From positions 1 to 50,132 of the forward strand of contig NTKP01000003.1 of assembly GCA_002457365.1 (NCBI GenBank): DNA of 50,132 nt, given 5' to 3'. Below are positions 35,571 through 44,357 of this stretch, in pieces (position 1 is the stretch's first letter; the number at the start of each line of letters is the position of its first letter). The translations under genes and the position numbers were made by a program. This DNA is from Rhodothermaeota bacterium MED-G12. GTDB taxonomy: Bacteria; Bacteroidota; Rhodothermia; Balneolales; Balneolaceae. Below the pieces are notes generated by a model. The model made no database searches. It was not told the origin of the DNA and saw only the letters and a list, made by a program, of their open reading frames with translations.

Positions 35571-37361
35571 ATGAAATCACTATATAAAGCAAATATCCTT
35601 GTTCTCGTTGCACTCCTGATTATGCAGTGCGACGACAGCTTATTGAATGTGGAACCCAAAACAGAAATTGGGCGAGAAAATTTCTTCAACTCTGCTGAAG
35701 ATCTGCAGATGTACGTCAATTCTATGATTGATTGGCCAAATGTCATGGATCTTAACCATGAACAATCCGATGATGCTACTACTTCAGGGTCTTCCGAGTT
35801 ACGGAATGTGATGGTATTTGATCTTACTGCCCAAGACTTTAATGGGGGTTGGAGTTGGTCAAAGTTGAGAAACATCAACTATTTTCTTGAAAACTTCGAA
35901 AAAGCAGATGTCCCTCAAGAAACGTTAGATCACTTTGAAGGGGTTGCTCGTTTCCATAGAGCTCGTTTTTATATGGATAAAATTCAACGATTTGGCAATG
36001 TGCCTTGGTACGATAAAGTACTTGGTACGGACGATCAAGATCTATATAAAGCCGTGGATAGTCGTGAATTTGTGGTAGACAAAATCTTTGAAGATTTGAC
36101 TTTTGCCGCGGAACATGTTCGCGAAACAGCGTCAACAGGAGCTGTCAAAAATGACGTAGTACGTACTTATATGGCTCGGTATGCATTGTTTGAGGGAACA
36201 TTCAGAAAGTATCATAGCTATCTGAACTTAACTAGTACGGCTGATACGTATCTACAGATTGCTCGTGACCAAGCCAAGCATGTTATGGACACAGGGCGCT
36301 ATGACATTTTTACTAGTGGTTCTGCTGATGCGTACGGCGCTTTATTTACATCAACGGATTTACAAGGGAACCCAGAGGTGATACTATTAAATAGAAGCAT
36401 TTCTGGCAATCGTAATTCTGGCTGGTGGGGTGCCGGTTTTGGGCAGTACGAACAGTCTCACACTAAGGCGATGGTTCAATCTTACCTTATGAGTGATGGT
36501 AGCTTTTATTCTGCCCAACCTAACTATGATACCCATTCTTTTGTGGAGGAATTTACAAACAGAGATCCACGACTCTTCCAAAGTTTTGCGTATCCAGGTT
36601 GGATTATTAATAACTCAGGTACCTATGCACAGGGTGAAAATGGTACAGAATATATTCAGGAATTCAACAGAAACTTTACTGGGTATCATACCATAAAGTG
36701 GTTTGTAAATTCGGCGGAAGCAACTACTCAAGAATCTTTAGACGTCCCTGTCTTACGATATGCTGAAGTACTTCTGATTTATGCCGAAGCAATGGCCGAG
36801 TTGGGCAGCATTAGCCAAGGGGTTTTGGATGCCACCGTGAATAAATTACGCGATCGAGTAGGTATGCCTCATTTAACGATGGGCACAGCAGCAGATCCTA
36901 TGTTACAGGCACGTTACCCGAATGTTGCAAACGTAGTACTTCTTGAAATCCGTCGCGAACGCCGCGTAGAGTTGTTTAACGAGGATCATCGGTATGAAGA
37001 TGTACTACGATATGGGGCTGGACAGTTGTTTGAAACCCTTCCTAAGGGGCCTTATTTCAGTGGATTAGGGAACCATGATGTGACGGGCGACGGAATTCCA
37101 GATATCAAGTTAATTGGGGAAACTGAAACCATTCCAATCTCTGATAACCGTGAAGTAAATGCACTTGGTAAACAACTCATATACTATCGTGCAGGGCCAT
37201 ATGGCAGCACGGCGAGTGTATTCTTAGAAAATGGTACTTCAGGCGCAGTTTTGGCTAGAGATTCAAATGGAACATTCGAAGCGCCCAAAGATTATTATCG
37301 ACCTATTCCTTTCACTGAAATACAACTAAATACGAATTTAACCCAATCCTTTGGGTGGTAA
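35571..37361 (+). CDS. SusD/RagB-family nutrient-binding lipoprotein
   Basis: Surface lipoprotein that acts as a lid on the SusC barrel and helps bind substrate. The 596-aa protein begins with a signal and lipobox (LLIMQC), then the SusD N-terminal pattern LLNVEPKTEIGRENFFNS. Central helices include GVARFHRARFYMDKIQRFG, and the C-terminal SusD domain reads VLRYAEVLLIYAEAMAELG, then LLEIRRERRVELFNEDHRYE, and ends PIPFTEIQLNTNLTQ. The TPR-like core and C-terminal signature make the assignment secure. A strong terminator follows about 60 bp after the stop. Confidence 0.95.
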   Translation: MKSLYKANILVLVALLIMQCDDSLLNVEPKTEIGRENFFNSAEDLQMYVNSMIDWPNVMDLNHEQSDDATTSGSSELRNVMVFDLTAQDFNGGWSWSKLRNINYFLENFEKADVPQETLDHFEGVARFHRARFYMDKIQRFGNVPWYDKVLGTDDQDLYKAVDSREFVVDKIFEDLTFAAEHVRETASTGAVKNDVVRTYMARYALFEGTFRKYHSYLNLTSTADTYLQIARDQAKHVMDTGRYDIFTSGSADAYGALFTSTDLQGNPEVILLNRSISGNRNSGWWGAGFGQYEQSHTKAMVQSYLMSDGSFYSAQPNYDTHSFVEEFTNRDPRLFQSFAYPGWIINNSGTYAQGENGTEYIQEFNRNFTGYHTIKWFVNSAEATTQESLDVPVLRYAEVLLIYAEAMAELGSISQGVLDATVNKLRDRVGMPHLTMGTAADPMLQARYPNVANVVLLEIRRERRVELFNEDHRYEDVLRYGAGQLFETLPKGPYFSGLGNHDVTGDGIPDIKLIGETETIPISDNREVNALGKQLIYYRAGPYGSTASVFLENGTSGAVLARDSNGTFEAPKDYYRPIPFTEIQLNTNLTQSFGW

Positions 37362-37423
37362 TAATGATGACCTCATTAGTTCATGAGAGAAAGACACAGA
37401 ATTAAATAAGACTATCTGTTTGT

Positions 37424-37455
37424 GAAAATCCCATGTGAAGGTGGGGTTTTCTTTT
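37424..37455 (+). terminator. Rho-independent terminator after SusD
   Basis: GAAAATCCCA and TGGGGTTTTC pair over 10 bp (one T-G wobble) around an 8-nt loop, followed by TTTT. It ends the SusC/SusD transcript and implies that the phosphatase-like gene at 37484 is at least partly transcribed separately, although read-through is possible. Confidence 0.75.
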
Positions 37456-37483
37456 ACTGTATTTTAGACTATAAATCAACGTC

Positions 37484-38773
37484 ATGATTATGAATCGTAT
37501 ACCTATTTTTGTATTACTAGCTATCACTACTTTACACTGCAATCTGTTAGAAGATGAAAAGGATACCGCTACTCCAAAAGCCATCTATATCATAGTTGAT
37601 GGGATATCGACGGATGTGTTACAGTCTACTCCTACACCTAATATAGATGCTATTTCAGCCATGGGTGGGTTCAATACGGCAATGACGGGAGGCATAGCAG
37701 ATGGGTATTCGGAGTCTCCAACGGCCTCAGCAATAGGGTACAATAACGTGCTAACAGGTACTTGGGCAAACAAACATAATGTATATACAAACGGTATTAA
37801 TGCACCGAATTATCACTATTATTCTTTGTTCCGTCTGATTCATGAGCAATCCCCGGAATTAACTACGGCCCTTTTTTCATCTTGGACCGATAATAGAACG
37901 AAGCTTATTGGGGAAGGACTAGAAAAGGCTGGTGGAGTAGAAATAGATATTATACGAGACGGCTATGATCTAAATGTAGAGGAATTTCCTCAAGATTCTG
38001 GATGGGTTCAGAAAGTGGATACACGCGTAGCTACTGAGGCTGCTGAAGTCATTTTAACAGAAGGCCCTGACTTTTCATGGGTGTATTTATGGTATACCGA
38101 TGATACCGGCCATGTGTACGGCGAAGACGAACGACATCGTGCATCGATTACATATGCCGATTCTTTAGTTGGGCTCATCTATGATGCCGTTTTACAACGA
38201 CAGGAGCAACATAATGAAGATTGGTTCGTAGCTGTGACAACGGATCATGGCCGAAGTCTACCTAATGGTTTTGGACATGGTGGTCAAAGTGAACGGGAAC
38301 GGGAAGTATGGTTTGCGGTACAGGCTACAAATCTAAATACCCATTTTGATTCAGCTCACCTAAAACATGTCGATCTTTACCCCTCCGTTGTATATCAATT
38401 AGGCTTAGATATGCCTGATACTCAACGCTCAGAGTTAGATGGCATTCCATTTATTGGTCCCGTGCTAACCTCACACCTATCAACCCGAGAGAGTGAACAA
38501 GAAAATGTTCAACTCATCGAGTGGGAGTATTATGGAATGAGGGACAATGTAATGGGAACGCTATCATATAGTATTTCAGATGAGTTTTCTCGGGGGGGGA
38601 AAGATGAGTATGTATTCATTGCAGAGATAAATTTATCTAATGAGCAATATGAATGGAATGTTCCTGATTCTTTGGCACTAATTGGGTTTGAGTTTCAGGA
38701 TAAAAACTGGATTAAGCTGCTGTTAGAAACGCCGGAAAACAGTTCGAATATTTGGTTGGGCCTAACTCCCTAA
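37484..38773 (+). CDS. Alkaline phosphatase superfamily (phosphodiesterase-type) lipoprotein
   Basis: A 429-aa protein with a lipobox signal (TTLHC) and the type I phosphodiesterase/phosphatase fold. Motifs are IYIIVDGISTDVL (first metal Asp), SPTASAIGYNNVLTGTWANK (the likely nucleophile is a Ser/Thr here), WYTDDTGHVYGED (metal Asp and His), VTTDHGRS (Asp-His) and GFGHGGQSERE (final metal His). These place it among zinc-dependent phosphodiesterases/nucleotide pyrophosphatases rather than classical PhoA. The last 100 residues or so look like a small beta-rich add-on domain. It starts 123 bp after the SusD stop, across a terminator. Substrate unknown; an ATG two codons in is an alternative start. 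Confidence 0.83.
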   Translation: MIMNRIPIFVLLAITTLHCNLLEDEKDTATPKAIYIIVDGISTDVLQSTPTPNIDAISAMGGFNTAMTGGIADGYSESPTASAIGYNNVLTGTWANKHNVYTNGINAPNYHYYSLFRLIHEQSPELTTALFSSWTDNRTKLIGEGLEKAGGVEIDIIRDGYDLNVEEFPQDSGWVQKVDTRVATEAAEVILTEGPDFSWVYLWYTDDTGHVYGEDERHRASITYADSLVGLIYDAVLQRQEQHNEDWFVAVTTDHGRSLPNGFGHGGQSEREREVWFAVQATNLNTHFDSAHLKHVDLYPSVVYQLGLDMPDTQRSELDGIPFIGPVLTSHLSTRESEQENVQLIEWEYYGMRDNVMGTLSYSISDEFSRGGKDEYVFIAEINLSNEQYEWNVPDSLALIGFEFQDKNWIKLLLETPENSSNIWLGLTP

Positions 38774-38882
38774 CACAAGATAAGTCGGTGTTCGGGCGAT
38801 AAAGGTTGCTATTTTGTTTCAGCTTGAATAGTATAGTTGAACGAAAAGTAAGTAAATCAAAGATCCAACCTAATCCCCCACC

Positions 38883-39602
38883 ATGATTTCTGCTGAACAT
38901 GTAATAGCACTCTTAAAGCAACAAGCAAGTGAAGAGCATGCAGAACGTATGCAAGGTTTTTTTAAGACAGGAAAAGGGCAGTATGGAGAGGGAGATGTTT
39001 TTTGGGGAATCCGAGTGCCGAATCAACGCGCGATAGCTAAGGATGTATGGAAGGATCTATCAAAAGATCAGTGGCCCACACTTATTCAGCATCCTGTACA
39101 TGAAGTGCGCCTAACAGCTCTTTTTATTTTGACTTATTGGTATGAAAAAGCAAAGACTGAAAAGGAAAGAGAGCAGTGGGTAGCATGGTACATAGAATAC
39201 CGAGCTTTTATTAATAATTGGGACTTGGTGGATACCTCGGCTCATAAAGTCTTGGGAGATTGGTTTTGGGATAGAGATCGAAGTGTACTTATGGATTGGG
39301 TGGGATCGCAGGATTTGTGGGAAGTACGTATTGCGGTGGTGAGTACGTACCGGTTTATCAAACGGGGCGATTATTCTAGCACCCTTTGGATGGCCGGTCA
39401 ATTATTAACCCATCCTCACGATCTTATTCATAAGGCAGTTGGCTGGATGCTCCGTGAAGTGGGTAAAATGGAAGAAGAAGTATTGTTAGAATTTCTCAAT
39501 CAACACTATACTCACATGCCTAGAACCATGCTTCGTTATGCTATTGAGCGATTACACGAACCCCTTCGTAAAGACTATTTGTTAGGGAAAGTAAAAAATT
39601 AA
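38883..39602 (+). CDS. DNA alkylation repair protein (AlkD-like HEAT-repeat glycosylase)
   Basis: A 239-aa all-helical protein of the AlkD family, which excises alkylated purines without base flipping. Family marks are FWGIRVPNQRAIAK, HEVRLTALFILTYWYEK, the active-site stretch INNWDLVDTSAHKVLG (with the Trp and Asp needed by AlkD), and HKAVGWMLREVGK (second conserved Trp). The length matches AlkD (about 237 aa). It is cytoplasmic. It stands alone between the phosphodiesterase and a TonB-dependent receptor, with its own presumed promoter in the roughly 110 bp upstream, in which I recognised no element. Confidence 0.92.
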   Translation: MISAEHVIALLKQQASEEHAERMQGFFKTGKGQYGEGDVFWGIRVPNQRAIAKDVWKDLSKDQWPTLIQHPVHEVRLTALFILTYWYEKAKTEKEREQWVAWYIEYRAFINNWDLVDTSAHKVLGDWFWDRDRSVLMDWVGSQDLWEVRIAVVSTYRFIKRGDYSSTLWMAGQLLTHPHDLIHKAVGWMLREVGKMEEEVLLEFLNQHYTHMPRTMLRYAIERLHEPLRKDYLLGKVKN

Positions 39603-39646
39603 TTCTCTACTCTTCTTCGCTGTTATAACTGTTATATTCCGAGATA

Positions 39647-42205
39647 ATGATCCATCCATCCATCATATCTCACATTTTCAGCCCAATTTCTATTCGGTCT
39701 ATATCCTTTTTGACACTCATTGCAGGTCTAGTGCTAAGTACCGCTATGTACGCTGCACGACCTATGCCCCAAGATAATGAACCCGTTGTGTTATTGGTGT
39801 TGGATGCAGAGGATGCATCTCCGGTAATTGGAGTAAGTTTTTGGAGTAAAAAAGCAGCTATATCAGAAATAACGAATACGAAAGGGCAAGTCCGGATAGA
39901 CCGTTTTAAGGGTCAAGAACAGATTGAAATTCAAGCTTTAGGATATCGAAAAAGAGTAGTGAGTTACCAGGACTTACGGGCACTGAACGATACCTTATAT
40001 ATGGTGCCTGAAACCTTTCAGCTTGAAAATGTGGTAGTTTCGGCTACTAGATGGAGACAGAATTACACCTCCGTTTCGCAGGCTATTTCAGTTATTGAGC
40101 CGGAAGTCATTCAGCGTCGTCAGCCTCAAACGATGGCAGATGCACTCGGGCTCAGCGGGAAAGTCTTTATTCAAAAAAGTCAACAAGGTGGCGGAAGTCC
40201 AATGATTCGCGGCTTTGCAACCAACCGTTTGCTCTACAGTGTAGATGGAATCCGTATGAATACGGCTATTTTTAGAAGCGGTAACATACAGAATGTCATT
40301 AATCTAGATCCTTTTTCAATGCAACGCACGGAAATATTATTTGGCCCTAGTTCGGTGATGTATGGAAGCGATGCTATTGGGGGGGTAATGAGTTTTGAGA
40401 CCTTAACTCCAGAATTTGCATTGGATAGTTTAAGAAAGGTATTTAACCCGATTGCTAGTGGGAAAGCGGACATTCGGGGGACAACGGCAAATAATGAACG
40501 TACCGGACACCTGGATCTACAATTAGGTTGGAATAAATGGGCGTGGCTTGGAAGTATAAGTCGATGGCAGTACGACCATCTTAGGCAAGGATCGAATGGT
40601 CCGGATGATTATGTGAAAAATTATTACGTGAAAAGCTATACTGCACATGATTGGCAAAGTACTGATGAGCCACTTATTGATGGTCGAGTTCCTGATGAAA
40701 TAGTCCAGCAGAGCGACCCATTACTACAAATTCCTTCAGGATATGATCAGTGGAATACAATGCAAAAAGTTCGTTGGCAACCCACAGATGGAATGGATAT
40801 ACGGTATACTTTTCAGTTTTCTGAAACCTCGAATTACGGAAGATTTGACCGTCATCTTCTAATGCGAGATGGATTACCACGATATGCAAGATGGGATTAT
40901 GGCCCGCAGGGCTGGAAAATGCATCTGTTATCACTAAAGCTAAGTGGAGGAGTAGGTAAACCCGTTTATGATCAATTAATCATCAAAGGGGCTCGGCAGG
41001 ATTTTTGGGAAAGCAGAATGAGTAGAAACTTTGGAGAGGTATTCACCGAGCAGCAAGAAGAGTTGGTTCAGGCCAATTCAATCCATATTGACGCCATCAA
41101 GTGGTTAAGCGAGAAAATATTACTTAGCTATGGGGTGGAATGGGTGCAAAACAAGGTCAATTCGAAAGGATTTGTGCAACGTTTAAATGAAAAAGAATCT
41201 GAAGTAGGTATTTCTAGATATCCTGACGCAACATGGAACTCATCGGCAATTTTTTTACACTCGGATATTCAATTAAACACAAAGACCAAGCTACAAGCCG
41301 GTTTACGTTATAACACCTATCATATCGATGCTCAATTTGGAAATCCTGAACGCTTAGATGTAGTATTATTCGATCAGGCCAATCTCCGTGATCGAGCCCT
41401 AGTTGGATCTCTTGGGTTTATAAGCCGGCCTAATAATGTTTGGGTACTTAAGCTAAATTTGGGAACAGCCTTTCGATCCCCTAATGTGGACGATATGGGA
41501 AAGATTTTCGATTCAGAGCCTGGCGCAGTAACCGTGCCTAACTCAAACCTCAAAGCAGAATATGCTTGGAATATAGATGCAGGAGTAGTTCATAGAGTAT
41601 TGAGTGGGCTTAAGATTGAATTGAATGCGTATTGGACCCATTTGAATGATGCTATGGTACGTAGGGATTACGAGCTAAACGGGCAAACAACCATGCTCTA
41701 TCAAGGAATTGATAGTCGGATACAGGCGATACAAAATGCGGCCTATGCTCGAGTGTATGGCATGCAATGGAGTCTGGATGCCCAAATAGGTAGCAGGTGG
41801 ATATTAACGACCCGAATGAACCTGCAAAAAGGAGAAGAAGAGTTGGACAATGGCGATATAAGCCCCTCTAGACACGCGGCTCCATTTTTTGGGGAAAGTA
41901 GTCTTATTTATGAACATAACTCATGGTCGGGTTCCCTAATATATCGGTTCCAGGGAACAAAATCGCATAGTCAAATGGCTATTACAGAACGCGAAAAAAC
42001 CGATCTATATGCACTTAATGAAGATAATTTAACCTACGCTCCTTCTTGGGGTGTGTGGAATCTAGTTGGAAAATACGAGATTTCTGTTTGGGGGAATATG
42101 CTTCTAAAAATAGAAAATATTACTGATCATCGTTATCGCCCTTACAGTTCTGGAATCTCAGCAGCAGGGCGTAGTGTTCAGCTTGGTTTTAGTGTGCATT
42201 TTTAA
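39647..42205 (+). CDS. TonB-dependent receptor, haem/siderophore-type
   Basis: Outer-membrane receptor of 852 aa. A signal peptide ends near MYAAR, then a carboxypeptidase-like domain (residues about 45-115) and a plug beginning ENVVVSATRWRQNYTSVSQA. The plug signature MIRGFATNRLLYSVDGIRMN and then FGPSSVMYGSDAIGGVM are typical of the haemoglobin/haem-type receptor branch. The barrel ends with ITDHRYRPYSSGISAAGRSV and a final Phe. Iron or haem is inferred from that branch similarity only; no haemophore, Fur box or haem transporter gene is beside it. It is convergent with the AMP nucleosidase gene. Confidence 0.9.
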   Translation: MIHPSIISHIFSPISIRSISFLTLIAGLVLSTAMYAARPMPQDNEPVVLLVLDAEDASPVIGVSFWSKKAAISEITNTKGQVRIDRFKGQEQIEIQALGYRKRVVSYQDLRALNDTLYMVPETFQLENVVVSATRWRQNYTSVSQAISVIEPEVIQRRQPQTMADALGLSGKVFIQKSQQGGGSPMIRGFATNRLLYSVDGIRMNTAIFRSGNIQNVINLDPFSMQRTEILFGPSSVMYGSDAIGGVMSFETLTPEFALDSLRKVFNPIASGKADIRGTTANNERTGHLDLQLGWNKWAWLGSISRWQYDHLRQGSNGPDDYVKNYYVKSYTAHDWQSTDEPLIDGRVPDEIVQQSDPLLQIPSGYDQWNTMQKVRWQPTDGMDIRYTFQFSETSNYGRFDRHLLMRDGLPRYARWDYGPQGWKMHLLSLKLSGGVGKPVYDQLIIKGARQDFWESRMSRNFGEVFTEQQEELVQANSIHIDAIKWLSEKILLSYGVEWVQNKVNSKGFVQRLNEKESEVGISRYPDATWNSSAIFLHSDIQLNTKTKLQAGLRYNTYHIDAQFGNPERLDVVLFDQANLRDRALVGSLGFISRPNNVWVLKLNLGTAFRSPNVDDMGKIFDSEPGAVTVPNSNLKAEYAWNIDAGVVHRVLSGLKIELNAYWTHLNDAMVRRDYELNGQTTMLYQGIDSRIQAIQNAAYARVYGMQWSLDAQIGSRWILTTRMNLQKGEEELDNGDISPSRHAAPFFGESSLIYEHNSWSGSLIYRFQGTKSHSQMAITEREKTDLYALNEDNLTYAPSWGVWNLVGKYEISVWGNMLLKIENITDHRYRPYSSGISAAGRSVQLGFSVHF

Positions 42206-42258
42206 CCCGCTTATATGAGTTAGAGGCCGTGCATGCTAGAAATTGAGGAGCTACTTCA

Positions 42259-43422
42259 TTAAACCCCACCCATTAGGGGTTCATTTATCGCTCGAATACT
42301 GGAATTAGGAAGTCCCTCTGGATGATGTAATTTGACCACCTCTATGGTTTCGAGAACCAGTTCTAAGTGAAGTTTTTTTGAACGATTATAGAACTCTTGA
42401 GCCTGTTGACTAAGTTTGGGTTTTCCGTGTAGTGGTTTATCACTTACGCTCAGTAAGGTAGCGTGAGGAACACGATACCTAAATCCATTGGTTGCTACAG
42501 TTGCTGATTCCATATCAATAGCAACGCTCCGGCTTTGGTGGATACGCTGCACGGTATCTTTAGCTGAAAACTCCCAATTTCGATTCGCAGTCGTAAACAC
42601 CGTACCTATTCTGTGTTCAATACCATGCTGGTCGAGTGCTTGTTTTAGATAACTGTTAAGTAAATAATTGGGAATAACAGGGTTTCCCATAGGAAATACG
42701 TCGTCCAACACTCGGTCGTCCCGATAATACCCACTGGCAAGAACGAAATCCCCAATACGTTGGTGATTTCGTAAACCACCGCAATGGCCAACCATTATCA
42801 TTGCGTCAGGGCGTAATACCGAGATGTGATCGGTTATGGTTTTAGCATTAGAGGGGCCAACTCCAATATTAATGAGACTAATGCCGGTATTGTTAGGTTG
42901 AATCCAGTGATAAGCGGGCATCTGAACCCCTTCATTATCTGGTTTTATCGCATCTGGAAACCTTTCTTTGAAGACCTCTACATGCATGTCATAGTTGGTA
43001 AACAGGATGTACCGCTGAAAATGTTCCGGCTTAGTTCCAGTGTAATGTAGCAACCTATTAATGGAAAGATCTACGCGCTCAGGAGAAAACAAAAACAACT
43101 TTTTCTTAGTAAAATCCCATTCCTCTTCATCCATATGAGATAACAGAGTGGGATCATTGAGCGCAATACGTGTTCTTTTTTGATGTAATTGTATCGAGGC
43201 TCCTTTGCTTAAAAGCCGATACAGTTCACGGATTAAGTACCATCTAAAAACTTTTGGGTGAGCCATTTCTCCACGTAACCTTGGGTTATGCTTGGAATAT
43301 TCTCGGTTAATTTCGAGATGAGGGTAAAATCCTTCATCAAAAAGCTGATTCATACGCTCGCAGAGTAGCTGTACATCTTCTTTGGTAAATGAATCAGGTG
43401 AGATGGACATAATTTTTTTCAT
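42259..43422 (-). CDS. amn: AMP nucleosidase
   Basis: Hydrolyses AMP to adenine and ribose-5-phosphate, controlling adenylate levels. At 387 aa it is shorter than the 484-aa E. coli enzyme. The N-terminal regulatory segment includes MAHPKVFRWYLIRELYRLL. The catalytic phosphorylase-like domain contains SLINIGVGPSNAKTITDHIS, then AMIMVGHCGGLRNHQRIGDF and FVLASGYYRDDRVLDDVFP; SVAIDMESATVATNGFRYRV holds the glutamate that binds ribose, and VSDKPLHGKPKLS follows. The start used is at 43422, with another Met four codons later. The gene is divergent from a Nudix hydrolase across about 130 bp. Confidence 0.94.
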   Translation of the reverse strand: MKKIMSISPDSFTKEDVQLLCERMNQLFDEGFYPHLEINREYSKHNPRLRGEMAHPKVFRWYLIRELYRLLSKGASIQLHQKRTRIALNDPTLLSHMDEEEWDFTKKKLFLFSPERVDLSINRLLHYTGTKPEHFQRYILFTNYDMHVEVFKERFPDAIKPDNEGVQMPAYHWIQPNNTGISLINIGVGPSNAKTITDHISVLRPDAMIMVGHCGGLRNHQRIGDFVLASGYYRDDRVLDDVFPMGNPVIPNYLLNSYLKQALDQHGIEHRIGTVFTTANRNWEFSAKDTVQRIHQSRSVAIDMESATVATNGFRYRVPHATLLSVSDKPLHGKPKLSQQAQEFYNRSKKLHLELVLETIEVVKLHHPEGLPNSSIRAINEPLMGGV

Positions 43423-43527
43423 ATACTAATATAAAGAAATTTAATCTGAGGAGATAACATAGTGATAGATGCTAGAATACCGTAGTTTCTTCGTAATCCT
43501 TTCCTTCAGGTCCTTTCTTATTTTTAT

Positions 43528-43551
43528 TAGATCATTTTTTACTAGATCATT
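43528..43551 (+). repeat. Tandem TAGATCATT motif before the Nudix start
   Basis: The 9-mer TAGATCATT occurs at 43528-43536 and 43543-43551, 15 bp apart, with the second copy abutting the Nudix start codon region. It could be an operator overlapping the ribosome landing zone, or chance in AT-rich DNA. Confidence 0.35.
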
Positions 43552-44124
43552 ATGATTGCTGATTTCACCTTTACCATTGAATCTTGGAAAACCGAACAAG
43601 AACGCACTTTGCAGGTCACAAAGATATTTGACCTAGTACAAAGGGATATGATATTGGCTTCGGAACAGCATAGGGCAAGTTTTTCTGTGTTAAAAGCACC
43701 TGATTGGATCAATATAATGGCATTAACTAAGGATCAGCAGGTGATTCTGGTCGAGCAGTACAGATACGGACTTCAAGCCCCTACCCTAGAGTTAGCGGGT
43801 GGTGTATGCGATCCTGGTGAACATCCACTAGAAACTTCCAAACGCGAACTATTGGAAGAAACCGGCTTTGCTTCCGAAGAGTGGATTTCATTAGGAAAAG
43901 TTAGTTCAAATCCGGCAATGCAAGATAATTACACGCATAGTTTTTTAGCATTGAACTGTGAAAAAGTAGCCGAGCAAAAGCTTGATGGAAACGAGCGTAT
44001 TCAGGTGCATTTAATACCCATTGAACAATTTTTAGACTTTGTTCAGTCAGGAGTTATTGATCACTCACTTGTAGCAGCCACCACTGCAAAGTATCTATTG
44101 CATACGCGTGATAAGCACTTTTAG
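43552..44124 (+). CDS. Nudix hydrolase, ADP-ribose pyrophosphatase-like
   Basis: A 190-aa cytoplasmic Nudix enzyme. The Nudix box is complete: GGVCDPGEHPLETSK followed by RELLEETGF fits G-x5-E-x7-R-E-U-x-E-E-x-G-U. The preceding VILVEQYRYGLQAPTLELAG is the pattern seen in ADP-ribose and nucleoside-diphosphate-sugar pyrophosphatases, and SNPAMQDNYTHSFLAL follows. ADP-ribose cleavage would give AMP and ribose-5-phosphate, and AMP is the substrate of the divergent AMP nucleosidase. The substrate is inferred only by family resemblance. A tandem TAGATCATT pair lies directly before the start. Confidence 0.88.
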   Translation: MIADFTFTIESWKTEQERTLQVTKIFDLVQRDMILASEQHRASFSVLKAPDWINIMALTKDQQVILVEQYRYGLQAPTLELAGGVCDPGEHPLETSKRELLEETGFASEEWISLGKVSSNPAMQDNYTHSFLALNCEKVAEQKLDGNERIQVHLIPIEQFLDFVQSGVIDHSLVAATTAKYLLHTRDKHF

Positions 44125-44150
44125 TTCGGAAAGTTTCCAAAGCAAAGTGG

Positions 44151-44272
44151 GGTGAACGAAGGTGTTCAAAGGTGAACGAATGAAGCCGCATTATCCGTTA
44201 CTATAATCCTGCTAAGTTTTGAAAGTTGCTTATATAGTACCTTAGAAAACGAACAAGTCAGAAAACGAACAA
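44151..44272 (+). repeat. Short direct repeats between the Nudix and peroxiredoxin genes
   Basis: GGTGAACGAA occurs at 44151 and 44171 (20-bp period), and AGAAAACGAACAA at 44244 and 44260 (16-bp period). All four share a GAACGAA/CGAACAA-like core. They lie in the 233-bp non-coding region before the peroxiredoxin gene, where no gene or promoter was otherwise recognised. Confidence 0.55.
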
Positions 44273-44357
44273 ATTGTACAGGGCAGCGTATCAACTTGCA
44301 AATACATGAACCAGTACATACATCAACCAGCATACAATAAATGAACGAGGAAAATTA

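Noticed and set aside
37362..37483. A small gene between SusD and the phosphatase-like gene.
   Set aside because: The stretch holds the rho-independent terminator and no open frame with a start and a recognisable product.
44151..44340. CRISPR-like array from the short repeats before the peroxiredoxin gene.
   Set aside because: Repeats are only 10-13 bp, occur twice each with 3-10-bp gaps, and there are no cas genes.
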